This document shows positions 23,701-31,812 of a DNA stretch of 52,355 nucleotides, one piece after another. Origin of the DNA: Paenibacillus alvei DSM 29 (lineage in GTDB: Bacteria > Bacillota > Bacilli > Paenibacillales > Paenibacillaceae). The position numbers were made by a program, and so were the translations under genes. How positions within the stretch are numbered: position 1 is the stretch's first letter; each line of letters opens with the position of its first letter. The notes below the pieces were generated by a model that had not been told where the DNA came from, did no database searches, and saw only the letters and a program-made list of their open reading frames with translations. The DNA is taken from NCBI RefSeq assembly GCF_000293805.1, contig NZ_AMBZ01000016.1, positions 1 to 52,355 of the forward strand, written 5' to 3'.

Positions 23701-23895
23701 GCTTCCTTCTATCCATCAGGCGTACTGTCCATGATGCAAATTGCAACCGTCGTATTATCCGGACTTACACTGTATACGTTCCTCATCCTGCCGTTCTTCG
23801 TACCCGTCATGGTCAAGACGTTCGGTTCTGCCAACTGGTGGCCGTTCTTCCATAAGCAGCAGGACGAGAAAGCGAAACAGCAAGTAAGTGCCTAA
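20734..23895 (+). CDS. MMPL/RND-type exporter (YdgH-like)
   Basis: 1053 residues with two symmetric halves: an N-terminal membrane segment (WAVLAAWIAVAVILAIAAP), an outside loop, a six-helix block ending near residue 345 (GIGTDYCILLLSRYKEEL is the first proton-relay segment), then a second outside loop of about 400 residues and a second six-helix block (LGVDYSIFLMERFNE). The large second loop is coiled-coil with many GL-xx-GxxQL repeats, as in YhgE/YdgH proteins. Such pumps export lipids, peptides or drugs. Operon partner is the MarR regulator. Confidence 0.9.
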   Translation: MRMILRAKWAVLAAWIAVAVILAIAAPSLSELVKEHGTIGVPDGYSSAEAIRIMDEVSNAKGNVHETSMALVFHNPNGMTDKDTKDIQQAIQQLNQNKNSLHIVSMLEPYGQSELKAKLISKDNKTVLTSLLVSTETANPVEIRDQINKELASTSVEHYITGQKLIENDQLVSSQEGLKKSELITVVFILAILFFVFRSIVAAFIPLLTVGLSYIISQSIVAFLVESTQFPLSTFTQIFMVAVLFGIGTDYCILLLSRYKEELAKHDDLWDAIAATYRTAGKTVLFSGIAVLVGFSVIGFSEFNLYRSAVAVAIGIAIMLLALVTVVPFFMAVLGKKLFWPAKKSIEHKESRSWGAIGSFSLRRPLAAMLVVAAVTVPFLISYKGEVSFNSLEEIGDKYDSVKAFNIIADSFEPGESMPTQVVIKSYSPLQVGEYMAVAEKMSRELIKVDGVSGVRSLSRPAGDEIKDFQITEQVKTLDSGLSKGNDGLSKIKDGLSEASNELSKNEPKLKEAASGAAQLTVGTQELKSGIKQLNDGLGRIESGIRDGSAGAGQLQQGLKQAKESAQKLAQAHQKLLDTYKQIGQGLTEITSGVGQMNTQFSELTKSLQSLTGRFASLEERFPDLLKDADYMTIRGTVTAAGQGAAQLSGALGQMQSTLAKVNGGMAQANQGYEQATTGQKALASGFDQLIAGISQLESGLKQAANGQGQIISKVPGIITGLDKLQAGQKQIGDGFSQLSDQIGKLTTGLKDGADGLTQVSDGLNSAQGYLQNVSTAPDKELGGWFVPDEVLSNDAFRKALEMYLSEDHSVMTLDVIFADNPYGTPAIDRIDAVKAAVDRSVKGTSLEKATIAVGGVSSTFADLKQMSGEDYMRTVTYMIIGILLILIVLFRSIIMPLYIVASLLLTFFTSMGITEVIFTKMLDYSGVTWAAPFFGFVMLMALGVDYSIFLMERFNENKHLDVKDAILYAMKNMGTVIISAVIILGGTFASFYPSGVLSMMQIATVVLSGLTLYTFLILPFFVPVMVKTFGSANWWPFFHKQQDEKAKQQVSA

Positions 23896-23970
23896 GCTGC
23901 TTTTCTACGTCACGTGAGTATTAATCCATTGAAACTCCATTGATCGCATGAAATACATCCGCAATGTTGA

Positions 23971-24002
23971 AGAGGAACCGAGCATCGGTTCCTCTATTTT
24001 TT
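23971..24002 (+). terminator. Intrinsic terminator after the exporter gene
   Basis: AGAGGAACCGA (23971-23981) pairs with TCGGTTCCTCT (23985-23995), loop GCA, then ATTTTTT. Confidence 0.85.
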
Positions 24003-24156
24003 ACACCCAGTTTACGTTTGCTTAATATGCCGCTGACGAATATCCTTCATAATGTTGGTATATGACATTCGATCGGTAAACAATTTGGCGTACGATATCG
24101 AATGCAGGAATTCGTTCAACCGATTACTTACTAAATGAATTGTGGGAGGGACTATT

Positions 24157-24867
24157 TTGAAATCCAAAATTTTAGTTGTCGATGACGAACCTTCAATCTC
24201 TACCCTCATTGAATATAATTTGAAGCTGGCTGGCTATGACGTTCTGTGTGTCTATGATGGGGAAGCTGTATTTGATGTTCTATCCACTTTCCGTCCAGAT
24301 TTGATTATCCTTGACCGCATGCTGCCGAAGAGCGATGGATTGGAAGTATGCCGCAAGCTGCGCGTGGCGAACAATATGGTGCCTGTTATTATGCTGACAG
24401 CGATGCAGGAAATAGGTGACAAAATTGATGGATTAGATAATGGCGCTGACGATTATATGACGAAGCCGTTCTCCCCGCAGGAGCTCATCTCCCGCATTCA
24501 GGCTGTCATGCGCCGCATCCGTTCCCTCCCTCTTGTAGATGAAGGACAGGTGTACCAAATCGGCAGTCTGCACGTCATGGCGGATCAGCGTGAAGTGAAG
24601 CTGGAAGGCCGGGATGTGGAGTTAACTCCGAAGGAGTTCGAACTGCTCGTCTTCCTATGCCGTCATCGCGGCAAGGTATTGAGCCGCCAACAGCTGCTAC
24701 ACGGCGTATGGGACTATCACTTCCTCGGCGATACACGCATCGTCGATGTGCATATTAGCCACCTGCGCGATAAGCTGGAGAAAAACGCACGCAGCCCTGA
24801 ATATATCATGACGATTCGTAATGTAGGCTACAAGCTTACAGAACCGACAAAGCGTCACTTAGCCTAA
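24157..24867 (+). CDS. OmpR/PhoB-family response regulator (orphan)
   Basis: 236 residues from a TTG at 24157 with GGGAGGG six bases upstream; GTG at 24142 overlaps that site. Receiver domain: ILVVDDEPS (acidic pocket Asp9, Asp10), phosphoacceptor Asp53 in LIILDRMLP, and TKPF. C-terminal winged helix: ELTPKEFELLVFLCRHRGKV, VDVHISHLRDKLE and TIRNVGYKL. No kinase gene is next to it; the nearest kinase-like gene is ComP-like at 13991, of a type that usually pairs with NarL-type regulators, so they are unlikely partners. PhoB, WalR and YycF are similar families. Confidence 0.9.
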   Translation: MKSKILVVDDEPSISTLIEYNLKLAGYDVLCVYDGEAVFDVLSTFRPDLIILDRMLPKSDGLEVCRKLRVANNMVPVIMLTAMQEIGDKIDGLDNGADDYMTKPFSPQELISRIQAVMRRIRSLPLVDEGQVYQIGSLHVMADQREVKLEGRDVELTPKEFELLVFLCRHRGKVLSRQQLLHGVWDYHFLGDTRIVDVHISHLRDKLEKNARSPEYIMTIRNVGYKLTEPTKRHLA

Positions 24868-24888
24868 CTTATTCCTCATTTCCGATAT

Positions 24889-24929
24889 AACCCCGCCTGT
24901 TTCCCCGAGCAGGCGGGGTTTTTATTTTT
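24889..24929 (+). terminator. Intrinsic terminator after the response regulator gene
   Basis: AACCCCGCCTG (24889-24899) pairs with CAGGCGGGGTT (24910-24920), followed by TTTATTTTT. The 235 bases to the next gene show no other clear element. Confidence 0.9.
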
Positions 24930-25164
24930 CCTTATAAATAACCGCAAAGGGCGTATAAGACCCCTTCATTACAAATTTCCCTCCAACCACTGCGTTAATT
25001 AACTTTGTTAATTTACTATTCGCATTTGCACTCGATCTAAGCTGTTCATTACAATTTAACGCTTTCAATCGCATTCAGTATCTTCAATTTCAATATTCCT
25101 GCATAGTCAATCCATTACGCTATTATGAATGAACGAATACAATTCCATGATCCTGGAGGTTACT

Positions 25165-25749
25165 ATGGCTAATATTGTTAAAATCAGAGCAAGTGTATTT
25201 ATTCCAATGTCTTGGACGGAGCCGAAGCAAGAGTCGGATACGGGAAATATCATTCAATACGAAGGCGACACCCGCGAATTTACACCTTATGCCGTAAATA
25301 CAATGCGTTCCAGGGTTGAGCAAGAAGTTGTTGTTGATTTGTATAAAAAGGAAGTATTCTCCTATTCGAATACCGGCATAACAACAGAAAAAGTGACTCG
25401 GCCAGATGGTTCTGTGAATAAAAGAACCGGCAAAGCCAGTACAGAGGGGATTTTGTGTAGCCATATTCGTTGGGGCTCTAATGAAGTCATGTTTCAAATG
25501 CGTGCAAGTGCCAGTAATCCATTACTAGCACTTGCGCCTCCTGTTGATTATTTATTACGCATACGAGTTACAGAAAATGGTGCCGTTGAAGTTGAGGGCA
25601 GCCATGATGGATTCCCGTGTTTTGAATTTTATAAGCAAGTAGACTTTGGATCATTTGAACAAATCTATATTCATGATTTCAGAGAAACCGGAGATACCGC
25701 TCAAGCTCTGGCCGGGGAAATGGAGTACCATTTCAAAAAAGTGTTATAA
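25165..25749 (+). CDS. DUF3238-like protein, unknown function
   Basis: 194 residues from the ATG at 25165 with CTGGAGGTTACT upstream; the frame is open to 25129. Begins VKIRASVFIPMSWTEP, then YEGDTREFTPYAVNTMRSRV and SHDGFPCFEFY. The IPM-W-EP and F-GD-REF-P order fits DUF3238 as I remember it. No signal peptide or membrane segment. No role known. Confidence 0.6.
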   Translation: MANIVKIRASVFIPMSWTEPKQESDTGNIIQYEGDTREFTPYAVNTMRSRVEQEVVVDLYKKEVFSYSNTGITTEKVTRPDGSVNKRTGKASTEGILCSHIRWGSNEVMFQMRASASNPLLALAPPVDYLLRIRVTENGAVEVEGSHDGFPCFEFYKQVDFGSFEQIYIHDFRETGDTAQALAGEMEYHFKKVL

Positions 25750-25782
25750 CTACAATTTGCGCTCTATATAGGCATACAAAAA

Positions 25783-25818
25783 AACGAGTTAGCAGGAGCA
25801 ACTTCCCACTAACTCGTT
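25783..25818. terminator. Bidirectional terminator between the DUF3238 gene and serC
   Basis: AACGAGTTAG (25783-25792) pairs with CTAACTCGTT (25809-25818). On the minus strand it is followed by a T-run, so it mainly ends serC. Confidence 0.75.
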
Positions 25819-25852
25819 GTTACTTATAAGAACAATGATTTCACTTTTCCCT

Positions 25853-26944
25853 TTAGCCGTTGCGTTGTTGGAAGTGCTTCATGAACTGCGCAAGCGCCTC
25901 ACAACTCTCGTATGGCACCGCATTATAGATGGAAGCGCGAAGCCCGCCAACGCTGCGGTGTCCTTTCAGACCTACGAATCCTGCTTCGCCAGCTTGCTTA
26001 ATGAATGCCTTCTCGAGCTCTTCGTCCGCCAAGCGGAAAGTCACGTTCATGAGGGAGCGGCTTCCGCGCTCCGCGCAGCCGCGATAGAAATCTCCGCTAG
26101 CATCAATCGTGCTGTACAAGAGCTCTGCCTTAGCAAGGTTATCGCGTTCAACCTGTTCAAGGCCGCCGCGCTCCTTCAGCCATTGCAGCACCAAATTGAC
26201 CATGTAGATGGAGAAGGAAGGTGGTGTATTGTACAAGGAATTATTTTTATAATGCGTGCTGTATCGAAGCATGGATGGAATCGTCTTCGGGCTGCTCGCG
26301 ATCAGGTCTTCTTTCGCAATGACAACGGTAACACCGGACGGCCCCAGATTCTTCTGAGCGCCTGCGTAGATCATACCGAACTTGGATACATCTACTGGAC
26401 GGCACAGAATATCACTGGACATATCCGCAATAAGCGGTACAGACCCGCTGTCTGGATAGGCTGAATACTGCGTTCCGCCAATCGTTTCATTCGAAGTAAT
26501 ATGCACGTAGGCCGCATCCTCCGGTACAACAACCTCTTCAGGCGCCGGAACGCGCATAAAGCGATCCGCTTCTGTCGAAGCAATAACGCGAGTTGCACCA
26601 ATCAGCTCGGCTTCTTTAATTGCTTTTTCCGCCCAGCTTCCGGTATGTACATATGCGCCTACTTTACCTTCAGAGAGCAAATTCATCGGCACCATCGCGA
26701 ATTGCGTGCTTGCTCCGCCCTGCAGGAACAATACATCGTACCCAGAAGGAATGCCCAGCAGCTCTTTCAGCAATTGTTTCGCTTCATTGTGAACCTGTTC
26801 ATATACCGCTCCGCGGTGCGACATTTCCATAATGGACATGCCTTGCTCTTGAAAATCCACGAATTCGGCTTGTGCCCGCTCCAATACAGCCAGCGGCAGC
26901 GCAGCCGGCCCTGCATTAAAATTGTACGCGCGATGTTGTCCCAT
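25853..26944 (-). CDS. serC: Phosphoserine aminotransferase
   Basis: 363 residues, the usual SerC length. NFNAGPAALPLAVLE at the start, LFLQGGASTQFAMVPMNL, and the PLP lysine in YAGAQKNLGPSGV (Lys198), with HYKNNSLYNTPPSFSIYM as in all SerC proteins. It converts 3-phosphohydroxypyruvate and glutamate to phosphoserine, a step in serine biosynthesis (and pyridoxine synthesis in some bacteria). AGGTGGGAG precedes the ATG. SerA and SerB are not adjacent. Promoter at 27037-27065. Confidence 0.95.
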   Translation of the reverse strand: MGQHRAYNFNAGPAALPLAVLERAQAEFVDFQEQGMSIMEMSHRGAVYEQVHNEAKQLLKELLGIPSGYDVLFLQGGASTQFAMVPMNLLSEGKVGAYVHTGSWAEKAIKEAELIGATRVIASTEADRFMRVPAPEEVVVPEDAAYVHITSNETIGGTQYSAYPDSGSVPLIADMSSDILCRPVDVSKFGMIYAGAQKNLGPSGVTVVIAKEDLIASSPKTIPSMLRYSTHYKNNSLYNTPPSFSIYMVNLVLQWLKERGGLEQVERDNLAKAELLYSTIDASGDFYRGCAERGSRSLMNVTFRLADEELEKAFIKQAGEAGFVGLKGHRSVGGLRASIYNAVPYESCEALAQFMKHFQQRNG

Positions 26945-27036
26945 CGGTTTCTCCCACCTTTGTCTCCATGACTAGCATGTTCATAGGCGCCCATGAAATG
27001 ATCCGAACGTCTTCTGCTAGCGATATTTTATCGATA

Positions 27037-27065
27037 ATGATAGCAGTATTTGAGTTCGCCATCAA
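27037..27065 (-). promoter_or_regulatory. SigA promoter of serC
   Basis: On the minus strand TTGATG (27060-27065) and TATCAT (27037-27042), 17-bp spacer. The leader of about 90 bases shows no T-box features. Confidence 0.6.
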
Positions 27066-27149
27066 GGAGCAATCCAAACGTTTTGCAGTTGATTGACATG
27101 GATGTCGAACGATTCTCATAGACAGAGAGGCATAATAGGGCTCATTCTT

Positions 27150-28115
27150 TTATGCTTTGCCTACGGATTCCCCCTTAACAAGGGTAACGTAGACGCGTTC
27201 ATGCTCGACCTTCTCATCAGCAATCATTTTTAGCAGTTGTTCACATGCGAGCGCGCCCCACTTATGTTTAGAATAATCGATGGTTGCGAGGCGCGGCTGC
27301 ATATAACGAGTCAGCTCAATATTGTCGAACCCGACGACATGAATATGCTCGCCGATACGAAGTTCTGTATCCGAAATACGATTGCACAGCCCCACCGCCA
27401 TTTCATCGTTTAAGCAGAATACAGCAGCCGGCCTGTTGTACTCCTGCAAGATTTGCTCAGCAGCCCTCTCACCGCCGCTTTTGTTGAAATCGCCGACGAT
27501 TTCAATCCACTCCACATTCGCTGCTCGATCCGACACGAGCTTCACGGCCTTCATCCGCTGCTCGGAATCAAACGATCCGGGCGGGCCTGTCACAATATAA
27601 ATCTTCTGGTGCCCCTGCTCCACCAAATATTCCGTCGCCAAGGAGGCGCCCGCCTTGTTGTCCAACAGCACCTGATTAATGTTCGGATGATCCAATTCCC
27701 GATCCAGTACCACGATCTTATGGTTGCGATCAGCGTACATAAGCAATTCCTCGCTCGTGAACGTCTGATCGAGAATGACGGCCCCGTCTATCATTCGTTC
27801 CGGCAGCATGCGGTGTGACTGCTTCCCGCTGCATACGATCAGATCATAGCCTTGCGCATTGCATACCTTCTTCATGCCGTCCAGCAATTCGCCATATACT
27901 TCGCCCTTGAAGTCCGTTAAAAAGGCTCCGATGATCTTTGTTTCTCTCTTTTTCAAATTGCGGGCAGCAGCATTTGGTACATAGTTCAATTCTCTGGCAA
28001 TAGCCAATATTCTTGAGCTTGTCTCATCCGTCACCTTGCTGCTGCCGTTCAGGGCATAAGATACCGTAGAAATCGACACTCCTGCTTTTTTGGCGATATC
28101 CTTAATACTGACCAC
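27150..28115 (-). CDS. LacI-family regulator of the beta-1,2-glucooligosaccharide locus
   Basis: 321 residues from a GTG at 28115 (GGAGG and GAGG upstream). N-terminal helix-turn-helix and hinge: VSIKDIAKKAGVSISTVSYA then LNYVPNAAARNLKKR. The rest is the periplasmic-binding-protein-like sensor domain (IGAFLTDFKGEVYGELLDG, VVLDRELDHP, VVGFDNIELTRYMQPRLATI). It is the last gene after the GH94 enzyme. The operator at 38922-38937 before the first gene is LacI-type, so this protein is the likely repressor, released by imported oligosaccharides. Confidence 0.88.
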   Translation of the reverse strand: MVSIKDIAKKAGVSISTVSYALNGSSKVTDETSSRILAIARELNYVPNAAARNLKKRETKIIGAFLTDFKGEVYGELLDGMKKVCNAQGYDLIVCSGKQSHRMLPERMIDGAVILDQTFTSEELLMYADRNHKIVVLDRELDHPNINQVLLDNKAGASLATEYLVEQGHQKIYIVTGPPGSFDSEQRMKAVKLVSDRAANVEWIEIVGDFNKSGGERAAEQILQEYNRPAAVFCLNDEMAVGLCNRISDTELRIGEHIHVVGFDNIELTRYMQPRLATIDYSKHKWGALACEQLLKMIADEKVEHERVYVTLVKGESVGKA

Positions 28116-28292
28116 TTGTCCTCAATCCTCCGTTTGGTAACCAATCCTTCTTCCTTATGATGTTGCATCCGTTCGGATGCCGCTTTGTCTTACTGAGATG
28201 TGCCGATGTCCGTTCACGCTCTTCAGATGTCCTTTCCCTATTGTAGCATTATAGAGAAAAGGACGATCCGGAAAAGATCGCCTTTGCCTTCC

Positions 28293-31200
28293 TTACATCC
28301 ATATTTCAATCCGATTTGCACTGCTTTTCAATTCGCGCTCCACATCCGCACTGGCAATCTGTATGCCACCTCGCCGATACGGGTTATTCAACCTCTCCGC
28401 ATTCACCTGCATCCCATTTATCGCTACGCGGCTCACGCCACCGCCTGCAATATGATAAATGAAGGTAACCTGTCTTCCGTCAAAATGGTAGTCAAAATGC
28501 AGCCCGTTCATCGTGTTCGGAAGTACAGGATCAATGACCAAATCGCCTTCAGCCTGCCGAATGCCAAGCACATTCGCAATCAGTTGATTCATATAGATTC
28601 CTGGACCGCTGGAATAGATTCTCCATCCGCCCTTCACCTGCACCGCTCCGCTGCGAAGCGCGTCCATATTCTCCTGCGCCTCATATCGGGTATTGAACTT
28701 CCCGTCTGAACTGCTGAAGTAGGCATTGCTTTGACGCAGCCCCGCATTAGGGACGACCTCACAAATGCCAACGGGATTAATCGTCTCCAATCCGCGCCAA
28801 GCATCGTCCGCACACCCAAGCTTCGCCATCGCTTCAACATAGCGAATATGCGCATGCACATACTGCAGTCCTACCTCGCGTCCGAAGTTCGAAGCCTGCT
28901 CAGCCCGCTTGAAATGCGTGCTGACGCCGCCTGCATATTGAGCCGGTCGATTCATTAGCCGTACACCATCCGGGAACGACAGATGATCCTGAATCAAACG
29001 ATAATTAATGCGTGCCTGCTTCTCATCTACCAGTTCGGCAATAATACTGCGCGTCATTGGCAGAAGCCGGTATTGAATACCTGTCTCCGTATCCGTCGGA
29101 TGCAGCATCAGCTTGGCATGCGCTGGATCTTCCATATAGATGAAGCCGGGAATGACCTCCGTGTGCAGCATGTAGCGTTTGTAGTCCTGTTCAATGCCAG
29201 ATGCGATCTCTTGCAATTCCTCAGCCAGCTTCTCGTTTGCTGCAAGCAGCACATCAGCAAATTTCTTCATTGCTTGATACGTAAGCGCTACGGTCCAACT
29301 ACTAATCATATATTTCTTCAACTGCGCATTCGCCGGCTGCAGCGTATCATCCCAATCTCCATCGCCATAAGACGATAAATGCGTATCGTGAAGGAAATGC
29401 TTACGAATATAAGAGATTTCCTTGATGGCGTGCTCCAGTATGGTCGCCTTATCCGACGTGAAGTTAAAACGCTGCTTCATGGTATAAGGAACCTTTTCCT
29501 TCAAAATACTGTAATCCCCGGTTGCCGTCAAATAATCGCCCAGCACTTTGAGCGGCCATACGATAATATCTCCGTGGCTCTCCTCCTGCTGCACCGTAAC
29601 ATACTCATCGAACATAAACCATTGCGGCCAGTTTCCATCGTCCTCATATTGATGGGAATAGACCATTTTCACAATATCCCGCACTTGCTCGTACTTGTGA
29701 GTAGCCATGAAATATTCAACCGGCCCCTGGCATACGTCCCGCGTTCCCCAAGCCGCTCCGCCATACTGTTCTAGTCCGTGCGGTACTGCATAATGAACGA
29801 GCATGTTGTGGGTGTACCACCACGCCAAGGCATTCATCTTGAACAGTTCATCGGACTGTCCCACTCCGTACGAAAGATGGAATTCGTTCATCAAGCTTTT
29901 CAAAAAGGCACGGTATTCATCCATTTCAGTTTGGATATCACGTATCGTCGGGGAGTGCTCCAAATTCGCTGCACGCTCTCGTCTATCCAGCAATCCGTGG
30001 ATCGTTAACGTCCATTCCTGAGTCGCATCAAGCTGCATGACAACAAGCGAAGCGTCACCGGATTGGATCCCGCTTGCCAGCATCGTCTCATCACCGATCG
30101 TCACTGGCGCCCCTTCCACCCACATGCGATATTCAAGATTCGGGCACACCTTAGCGCTAAGCGATTCCTTATTGGCATGGAAAATCAGCGTACCGCCCTC
30201 CTGCTTCATGTGAACTGGAAGCTCGTACTCGTTGACATTCATCGTCACTTGATTGGTTACCACATACTTGTAGGCCGTTCCACTCACAGAGCGGACGTCC
30301 AAGTGGATCTCAGGCGCATCCGTTGCCGTGTAGTTCGTCACAATCAGCATGTCGTCGTCTGTCTTGTAATACCAGCGTGCGTAGTTGAAGCCCATCTCGA
30401 ACATGGATGGCATTGCGAGCAGCCGATACTCTCCGTTCATGTGCACGTAGACGCGTTGTCCCGCCGTCTTTGGCACGTTCAGCGGGTTGCGAGCATTGCT
30501 CATCATTTTATTGAAATTGGTGTTGCCAACCACCACATGCGAGTTGAATATGCCGTACATATAAGCAGTCGTCGTCATGACCTGCGCGCCCAATTTCACG
30601 CTGTTTCCGCTCATTACGATATGTCCATGCGGACGTTCGACGAGAAGCTCCTTTTCCTTTAGCACGACATGCTCGTAGGTGTCTGTGAAAAAGGACAACA
30701 GCTTGCCATCCATGCGCTCTTCCTGATATCGTTCCGGGAAAAGTGCCTCTACTTCTGCTTCTGTCATCGAAAGCGTCCGCAGGGGTTCAGCCATATCGGC
30801 ATTGAATTGGACAGGATTTAACGGATTCGATGCTGCATTTTTTTCGTTCGCAGCTATATGACTTGACTCGGACAAGTAAGCTTCCCATGCCTGCCCCACC
30901 TCGTCCCGATACTCCAGTTCCGTTATTGCGGCTGCATGGTCTGCTCTGTACAGACCATAAAATACAAATCGCTCTTCCCCATGAAGCGTAACTCGCTCCG
31001 ATTGCAGCGCAGTATAGGCAAATTCATACTGATACACTTCATTGGAAAGACAAGGTTTGCTCACACTCGCCGGTATGTTGGTTTCCTTATAGGACAATCC
31101 AAAAAATTGAAATCCGTCGGTCGAGTAGCCAATTGCGCGGCTGAGCGCTCCCTGCTGCATATATGGGAATGCTCCGCCTTGCGGTTGATTCTGGCGTGAG

Positions 31201-31688
31201 CAGACAACACAGCCGATCTCTTCATCCTCGAAGACAGCATGATCAATATATTGCGACAGATACGCCTCGTTGCTTCGTACCGCACCTATTGAAGCAATGC
31301 CAAGATCTTGACCATACAGGATATCGACGGTTATCCCCTCCCCACGTACAGCAACATCCCAGAACCAAATGCCCTCTCTCATAAGTGCAAAGGTTACCTT
31401 ATACGCCGCTCCCTCAACGGCTCCTTCCCATACTACCTGATTTCCTTCCGTCCGAACGGCACTTCGCGAGCGAATCCCGAGCAGCGGATAGAAACGGATA
31501 CCCGAATCGTCGTGAATCCGTAAATATAAATTGTTGAGCGAGCCATCAAGCGGACTCGTTACCAACTGATTGAGCATGATCTGCCCGCTAACTGCTTGAT
31601 GCAAATCACCGCTCGACCAAAACGAAAAGTACAATTCGCCGGCTTGAATCGTAAACTTCGACTGCGTTGATCTCTCTATTGTCGTCAT
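28293..31688 (-). CDS. GH94 1,2-beta-oligoglucan phosphorylase (probable)
   Basis: 1131 residues from the ATG at 31688 (GGAGGAAGGG upstream); an upstream ATG at 31715 precedes that site and is not used. The second half has the (alpha/alpha)6 catalytic domain: HGLEQYGGAAWGTRDVCQGP, DGNWPQWFMFDEY and SSYGDGDWDDTLQPANAQL, where the DD pair supplies the general acid as in GH94. The length of about 1,100 and the GDGDWDDTLQP motif match the Listeria innocua 1,2-beta-oligoglucan phosphorylase rather than the 800-residue cellobiose phosphorylases. It splits beta-1,2-glucans with phosphate to give glucose-1-phosphate. Cytoplasmic (no signal peptide). Substrate choice rests on the locus match. Confidence 0.82.
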   Translation of the reverse strand: MTTIERSTQSKFTIQAGELYFSFWSSGDLHQAVSGQIMLNQLVTSPLDGSLNNLYLRIHDDSGIRFYPLLGIRSRSAVRTEGNQVVWEGAVEGAAYKVTFALMREGIWFWDVAVRGEGITVDILYGQDLGIASIGAVRSNEAYLSQYIDHAVFEDEEIGCVVCSRQNQPQGGAFPYMQQGALSRAIGYSTDGFQFFGLSYKETNIPASVSKPCLSNEVYQYEFAYTALQSERVTLHGEERFVFYGLYRADHAAAITELEYRDEVGQAWEAYLSESSHIAANEKNAASNPLNPVQFNADMAEPLRTLSMTEAEVEALFPERYQEERMDGKLLSFFTDTYEHVVLKEKELLVERPHGHIVMSGNSVKLGAQVMTTTAYMYGIFNSHVVVGNTNFNKMMSNARNPLNVPKTAGQRVYVHMNGEYRLLAMPSMFEMGFNYARWYYKTDDDMLIVTNYTATDAPEIHLDVRSVSGTAYKYVVTNQVTMNVNEYELPVHMKQEGGTLIFHANKESLSAKVCPNLEYRMWVEGAPVTIGDETMLASGIQSGDASLVVMQLDATQEWTLTIHGLLDRRERAANLEHSPTIRDIQTEMDEYRAFLKSLMNEFHLSYGVGQSDELFKMNALAWWYTHNMLVHYAVPHGLEQYGGAAWGTRDVCQGPVEYFMATHKYEQVRDIVKMVYSHQYEDDGNWPQWFMFDEYVTVQQEESHGDIIVWPLKVLGDYLTATGDYSILKEKVPYTMKQRFNFTSDKATILEHAIKEISYIRKHFLHDTHLSSYGDGDWDDTLQPANAQLKKYMISSWTVALTYQAMKKFADVLLAANEKLAEELQEIASGIEQDYKRYMLHTEVIPGFIYMEDPAHAKLMLHPTDTETGIQYRLLPMTRSIIAELVDEKQARINYRLIQDHLSFPDGVRLMNRPAQYAGGVSTHFKRAEQASNFGREVGLQYVHAHIRYVEAMAKLGCADDAWRGLETINPVGICEVVPNAGLRQSNAYFSSSDGKFNTRYEAQENMDALRSGAVQVKGGWRIYSSGPGIYMNQLIANVLGIRQAEGDLVIDPVLPNTMNGLHFDYHFDGRQVTFIYHIAGGGVSRVAINGMQVNAERLNNPYRRGGIQIASADVERELKSSANRIEIWM

Positions 31689-31812
31689 GTCTGCCCTTCC
31701 TCCTATCCCAGTCATAGCAAGTCTTCTTTTGTTTCTATAAATCTAGTTCTAGTAGTTATTCTAGTAAGGCTATACCTTTTTGGTCGTTCATCTTTTTATT
31801 CCTAAATCAGCA

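Noticed and set aside
26945..27036. T-box leader upstream of serC
   Set aside because: The leader is too short and lacks a T-box sequence and terminator.
28200..31500. Many long open frames on the plus strand across the GH94 and GH3 genes
   Set aside because: They are shadows of the GC-rich third positions of the minus genes and lack ribosome sites.
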